Assembly: GCA_014804285.1 (NCBI GenBank)
Contig: JAAVAA010000080.1
Span: forward strand, 49,869 to 58,419
Direction: 5' to 3'
Length of the DNA: 8,551 nt
Source: Lachnospiraceae bacterium
GTDB lineage: Bacteria > Bacillota > Clostridia > Lachnospirales > Lachnospiraceae
The notes under the pieces were generated by a model, which was not told where the DNA came from, searched no databases, and was given only the letters and a program-made list of their open reading frames with translations. The translations under genes and the position numbers were made by a program. Shown piece by piece: positions 5,842-8,551 of this stretch; position 1 is the first letter of the stretch, and every line of letters begins with the position of its first letter.

Positions 5842-6369
5842 TTGAAAGAGCTTAGTATTTTTGTAGACGAATCCGGCGACTTCGGTGAGTACAGCTATCA
5901 TTCGCCTTATTACATAATCACAATGGTTTTCCATAATCAGCAGGAAGATGTCCAGCCCGCCATTTCAAGACTAAATCAGGAGCTTTCATACCTGAATCTG
6001 GATAACCTCTGCATACATACGGGTCCCATCATCCGTAAAGAAGAAATCTATGTGAATATGTCAGTTGATGAACGCCGCCGCATTTTCAACAAAATGGTTG
6101 CCTTTATCCGCCAGATTGATATCCGTTACAAATGCTTCTGCATAGAGAAAAAACATATCTCTGATGTTGTGGAAGCCACTGGCAAATTGTCCAGGCAAAT
6201 TTCCGAGTTTATCCACGGGCACTATGAATATTTTCTTGTTTTTGACGATGTGAAGATCTACTATGACAATGGTCAGGTAGAAGTCAGTAAAATTCTTTCC
6301 TCCGTTTTTAATGCCCTGCTCCCAAATCCGATTTTCCGCAAGGTTATGCTCCAGATTGATGCCAAATAA
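5842..6369 (+). CDS. DUF3800 domain protein, C-terminally truncated
   Basis: This 175-residue frame starts at TTG 5842, with AGAGGTG (5827-5833) placed 8 bases upstream; the nearer ATG at 5837 is closed at once by TGA. The N-terminus LSIFVDESGDFG carries the DUF3800 hallmark DESG (D9-G12), followed by YYIITMVFHN, IHTGPI with H59, and FLVFDDVKIYYDNGQ with D135/D136. Family members are usually nearer 240 residues and continue after IFRKV with a QxAD-type motif. Here the frame ends at VMLQIDAK, losing that part and probably an acidic active-site residue. DUF3800 is thought to have an RNase H-like fold; its function is unproven. The gene is preceded by a structured RNA and terminator, and it is convergent with the Fic gene 30 bases away. 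It is likely inactive or altered. Confidence 0.82.
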   Translation: MKELSIFVDESGDFGEYSYHSPYYIITMVFHNQQEDVQPAISRLNQELSYLNLDNLCIHTGPIIRKEEIYVNMSVDERRRIFNKMVAFIRQIDIRYKCFCIEKKHISDVVEATGKLSRQISEFIHGHYEYFLVFDDVKIYYDNGQVEVSKILSSVFNALLPNPIFRKVMLQIDAK

Positions 6370-6399
6370 GTCCGAATTTCAATCGTCTCAACCCTCCGG

Positions 6400-7491
6400 T
6401 TACCGGAAGTGATACTTGCCTTTTCCGTGCCCGGACACCGGCTCAATGATTCCGTGCTCTGCCATTTCACGCAAAAGTGCCGAGCTTCTTGTCGGCTTTA
6501 GGCCAAGTACCCGCTGAACATCTGATCTTCCGAATGCAGCCTCGGATCCTAAAGCCTCTTGTAATTTCTGAACATGAGAAGCAGTTTTTGCCGTGAAAGC
6601 CTCTTCAATGTTCACTTTTTCTTCTCCAATGTTCACTTTTTTAGAGTCAATGTTCGCTTTTTCCGGTTCTTTGAATGTCCCGCTGATGTGCAATGCCCGG
6701 TTATAAAGCGGATGATTCTCGCTCAGAAGGAGATTGCGGAGGAATACCTCAAGGAACTCCGTCGTCTCGTGAATGCCGTTTTTCAAGTCATTGTAATTTG
6801 CCCTGACCAGCGAATTCCGAAAATACCACGCATTCTCGGCAAAAATATTGTTCGTTATATCAAAGCCCAGCGTGCGCAGATACTTAATGAAGAATACTGC
6901 CGTTGTTCTGGTGTTGCCCTCACCGAATACATGGATCTGCCACAGTCTGGATACAAATACCGCAAGGTGATGAATGATCTCATCCATTGAAAGATTCTTA
7001 TAAGAAAACTTCTTCTCCTCCGAAAAATCATAGTCTAGCGTCGCCCGCAGCTCCGTGGCGCTACCGTAGAGCACGGTCGCTCCATTCAGCACCCATTCCT
7101 TCTTCGTAATGTTGTAATCACGGATACGCCCTGCGTGGGAATAAATGCCAGTAAACAGTTTCCGGTGAATGGAAAGATATTCGTTCGGCGTAAAGCTAAA
7201 GGCACGCTCGGAAAGAAGTGCGGCAATCCGTGCGGAAACCTTGTCAGCCTCCTCGGTTCGGTCTGACGCATCACAAGTAGGATTTTCCTCGTAATAGGTC
7301 TGCAAAAGCTCATTTGCCTCTTCAAAGGAAATCTCCCCCTCGATATTCCGGACGGCAGTATACACCAGATATTCTGATGTCTTCAGTCCGTCAACCGCCT
7401 GCAGTCCAATGGCCGTATGCCAAGCGTAGCCCTTGTCCCGCTTTGCCGGTTCGGATTCTTTGATATATTCCTTAAATGGATCTTTGTACAC
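6400..7491 (-). CDS. Fic family protein with C-terminal winged helix
   Basis: The protein has 363 residues and starts at GTG 7489-7491, with AGAGGTG 7 bases upstream; the ATG further upstream hits a stop. The Fic core spans about residues 95-250. Its active-site motif is HVFGEGNTR (187-195), with catalytic H187, the metal-ligand position E191, and G192-N193-R195 for phosphate binding, so it is probably active. Fic enzymes transfer AMP or other phosphate-containing groups to protein hydroxyls. The N-terminal segment AVRNIEGE (46-53) resembles the inhibitory helix motif S/TxxxEG but lacks the Ser/Thr (Val at that place). Residues about 310-363 form a winged helix (FGRSDVQRVLGLKPTRSSALL, KGKYHFR), suggesting DNA binding and self-regulation. 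A 7-residue repeat lies at 279-297. A TCCGGT-T-ACCGGA inverted repeat spans the stop (6395-6407). Confidence 0.88.
   Translation of the reverse strand: MYKDPFKEYIKESEPAKRDKGYAWHTAIGLQAVDGLKTSEYLVYTAVRNIEGEISFEEANELLQTYYEENPTCDASDRTEEADKVSARIAALLSERAFSFTPNEYLSIHRKLFTGIYSHAGRIRDYNITKKEWVLNGATVLYGSATELRATLDYDFSEEKKFSYKNLSMDEIIHHLAVFVSRLWQIHVFGEGNTRTTAVFFIKYLRTLGFDITNNIFAENAWYFRNSLVRANYNDLKNGIHETTEFLEVFLRNLLLSENHPLYNRALHISGTFKEPEKANIDSKKVNIGEEKVNIEEAFTAKTASHVQKLQEALGSEAAFGRSDVQRVLGLKPTRSSALLREMAEHGIIEPVSGHGKGKYHFR
6606..6668. repeat. 21-bp tandem repeat inside the Fic gene
   Basis: CAATGTTC recurs at 6606, 6627 and 6648, an exact period of 21. The copies encode the heptads ANIDSKK, VNIGEEK and VNIEEAF in the linker between the Fic core and the winged helix. 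As the unit is a multiple of three, copy number can change without breaking the frame. Confidence 0.85.
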
Positions 7492-7550
7492 TCTATATCA
7501 CCTCTCTCAAATACATTTCAAAGTCATATAAAATCTTCGAAACAAAAGCA

Positions 7551-7587
7551 AAGAACAAAACCCCCAAATCAATCTTGACTTGGAGGC
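7551..7587 (-). terminator. Terminator behind the antitoxin-like gene
   Basis: On the minus strand CCTCCAAGT (7578-7586) pairs with ATTTGGGGG (7561-7569), followed by TTTTGTTCTT. It is nearly the same element as at 3326-3361 and lies 14 bases after the stop at 7602. Confidence 0.72.
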
Positions 7588-7593
7588 ATTATT
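7561..7593. repeat. Terminator-containing direct repeat, copy 2 (partner at 3335-3367)
   Basis: See copy 1. The three differences fall in the hairpin loop and its edge, which fits conservation of the stem. Confidence 0.7.
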
Positions 7594-7601
7594 TTCCATA
7601 T

Positions 7602-7775
7602 TTATTTATTGTAACCCGCAAAATTCATTCTTTCCCTGATAATCTGAAATGCTTCATCTACTGTATGCATTCTTCCTGCTTCCATATCATCAATTCCTTT
7701 ATCAAGATAAGAGAATAGAGTTTCCATTGCAATCTTCTCATTTACTTCATCTGTTGTCTTAACTGCAACTTCCAT
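7602..7775 (-). CDS. Orphan antitoxin-like small protein
   Basis: The protein has 57 residues when started at ATG 7773-7775 (MEVAVKTTDEV), which has AAGGGAG (7785-7791) nine bases upstream. The longer start at 7802 is unlikely because TATAAT at 7805-7810 (minus strand) would place the transcript start within it. The sequence is acidic and helical: EKIAMETLFSYLDKGIDDM, then AGRMHTVDEAFQIIRERM. I recall similar small proteins as the first gene of RelE/ParE-type toxin-antitoxin pairs in Clostridia, but cannot confirm the family. No toxin follows: the gene ends in an unusual tail (NFAGYNK) and a terminator. It may be an orphan antitoxin or one whose toxin was deleted. Confidence 0.62.
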   Translation of the reverse strand: MEVAVKTTDEVNEKIAMETLFSYLDKGIDDMEAGRMHTVDEAFQIIRERMNFAGYNK

Positions 7776-7836
7776 ATCTCTCATCTCCCTTCGTAAATAC
7801 AAATATTATATCCGATTCTAATTAAAAAGTATACTC

Positions 7837-7980
7837 TCAAACCTTATCATTTATATTTTTGAATGCAAAATCACAGACTTTCAATTCTATTACGACATAG
7901 CAGCGTAATTTCAAATGGTAAAATAAGAGATCAATATAAAAATCCTGTCCGCCAACCTCTAAATGAACCTGCCTTCCAGT
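7837..7980 (-). pseudogene. DUF1016 / YhcG-type PD-(D/E)XK nuclease fragment
   Basis: About 47 codons, from TGRQVHLEVGGQDFYIDLL to FYHLKLRCYVVIELKV, match the C-terminal nuclease core of DUF1016 (YhcG, now often called PDDEXK nuclease domain proteins). The catalytic pattern is visible: Asp in YIDLLF, then Glu and Lys in IELK. Immediately after, the family sequence (normally about F-x-PEYAGK) is replaced by CDFAFKN and a stop. The N-terminal domain, more than 150 residues in full proteins, is absent; unrelated remnants precede it in the same frame. This is a gene fragment, not a working nuclease. Confidence 0.72.
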
Positions 7981-8059
7981 TCTCCAATGTGCAGACTGGT
8001 ATCCCCGTATGAACTGAAAATTCTTTTCTGTTCTCGCCCGTCTCATTACGAAGTTCTGT

Positions 8060-8085
8060 TTATACGCAAAAAACAAAGCCATCAC
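8060..8085. repeat. 26-bp segment matching the Panacea domain of the PanA-type gene (4865-4890)
   Basis: Twenty-three of 26 bases match 4865-4890 in the same orientation and reading frame. It encodes VMALFFAYK against the PanA segment AMVLFFAYK. It lies between the AlbA_2-type and DUF1016 remnants. It could be a scrap of a second Panacea gene, or chance. Confidence 0.4.
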
Positions 8086-8372
8086 TCCACGTTCTGTTAC
8101 CTGTTTTGCCAGTTTGCTTTTTGTTTCATTAAGATGATCTATCAGCAATGCGACCGAAATATCATTCTCTGTCGCGTCAAAATTTGGTCTATTGTCAAGT
8201 AGTGCTTTTTCTCTTTCTTCGCAGTTACATGCTCCGGTACTTTATACGGTCTCTAGATACCGGTTGCTACCCACAATACTACAATCATCTTTGCATCTAC
8301 TTCTTCTATAATTACTTTTGGAAAATATGCCGGAATAATGGTGTTATTATAGCCAAGAATTTCCAGTTCCAT
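8086..8372 (-). pseudogene. Remnant of an AlbA_2-type ATP-binding protein
   Basis: On the minus strand, from ATG 8372, the reading GYNNTIIPAYFPKVIIEEVD, then VVLWVATG, a TAG stop at 8253-8255, and RPYKVPEHVTAKKEK resembles the N-terminal AlbA_2 (divergent AAA, RecG-like) proteins common in Clostridia and Bacteroidetes. After a small deletion and change of frame it continues as ALLDNRPNFDATENDISVAL and LLIDHLNETKSKLAKQV, the next part of the same family. The strand segment normally between them (around YYIR) is missing. A stop, a frameshift and deletions make it a pseudogene. In full proteins an AAA domain and winged helix would follow; here it is joined to foreign remnants. Confidence 0.6.
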
Positions 8373-8435
8373 ATAAACCACTTATTATCAACTAAAGTAT
8401 TTGCTTCATTCATTCAACGATTTTATCTGACACAT

Positions 8436-8551
8436 CTATAACTCTATAAACTCATATCTGCCAACTCCTGCTCCGGTTACCTGCTTTATCACTCTTGCTT
8501 CTTTCATCGCATTCATCATTTTTGTTGCTTTTGATTTCGAACAGTGCGGCC
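8436..8551 (-). CDS. C-terminal end of a winged-helix protein (AlbA_2-type or Fic-type), partial
   Basis: The gene enters from the right edge; 37 codons and the stop (TAG, 8436-8438) are inside. The sequence SKSKATKMMNAMKEARVIKQ, then VTGAGVGRYEFIEL, is a winged-helix ending with the recognition helix and a G-x-G-x-GRY/KY wing. The Fic protein at 6400 ends in the same way (TRSSALLREMAEHGIIEPVSGHGKGKY). Such tails close both AlbA_2-type ATP-binding regulators and some Fic proteins. The AlbA_2 remnant just downstream makes the first slightly more likely. Confidence 0.55.
   Translation of the reverse strand, partial: PHCSKSKATKMMNAMKEARVIKQVTGAGVGRYEFIEL

Noticed and set aside
6574..6990. 138-codon plus-strand frame within the Fic gene
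   Set aside because: It is antisense to the conserved Fic core and the tandem repeat; its Phe-rich start is only the repeat read backwards.

Overview
The window looks like a low-GC Firmicutes chromosome, most likely a gut Clostridia member of the Lachnospiraceae type. The evidence is AT-rich DNA, strong AGGAGG-like ribosome binding sites, TTG and GTG starts, and protein families common in that group (LPD3-type domain, TIGR02452 macrodomain, Panacea antitoxin, Fic). The genus cannot be read from the sequence. There is no rRNA, tRNA, CRISPR array or intact transposase. The region reads as an accessory island of toxin, antitoxin and defence-type genes, several of them broken.

Layout, left to right. 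At 14-512 (-) there is an eroded LPD3-like nuclease-domain gene and an adjacent short frame. At 729-2006 (-) an intact cytoplasmic GH28 pectinase-family enzyme stands alone. At 2057-3227 (-) a complete macrodomain/PARG-like ADP-ribose hydrolase gene (2191-3048) sits inside a decayed operon: its 3' neighbour starts with an ATGA overlap but survives only as the first residues of what looks like a metallophosphoesterase, and its 5' neighbour is a frame broken by an amber codon. At 3376-4090 (-) a GNAT-like acetyltransferase overlaps a 62-residue partner and is followed by a terminator. At 4450-5463 (-) there is a complete zinc-ribbon/HTH/Panacea (PanA-type) antitoxin with its own terminator.

The most interesting part is 5595-6369 (+). 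A 26-bp perfect palindrome is followed by a promoter, a roughly 79-nt three-hairpin RNA ending in a strong terminator, and then a TTG-started DUF3800 gene that has lost its C-terminus. This resembles the DUF3800-associated structured RNAs known from comparative genomics, and its layout recalls type III toxin-antitoxin loci. Convergent to it is a Fic protein with a C-terminal winged helix (6400-7491, -). Upstream of Fic is an orphan antitoxin-like gene (7602-7775, -) that carries a near copy of the terminator found behind the GNAT pair. The right end (7837-8551, -) is a mosaic: pieces of a DUF1016/YhcG nuclease, of an AlbA_2-type ATP-binding protein and perhaps of a Panacea domain, then the C-terminal end of another winged-helix protein running off the window.

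Functionally the genes form a cluster rather than one pathway. The intact modules (macrodomain hydrolase, GNAT pair, PanA, RNA plus DUF3800, Fic) are each of kinds seen in toxin-antitoxin or nucleotide-modification systems. The remnants and short direct repeats suggest repeated insertion, deletion and recombination of such cassettes.
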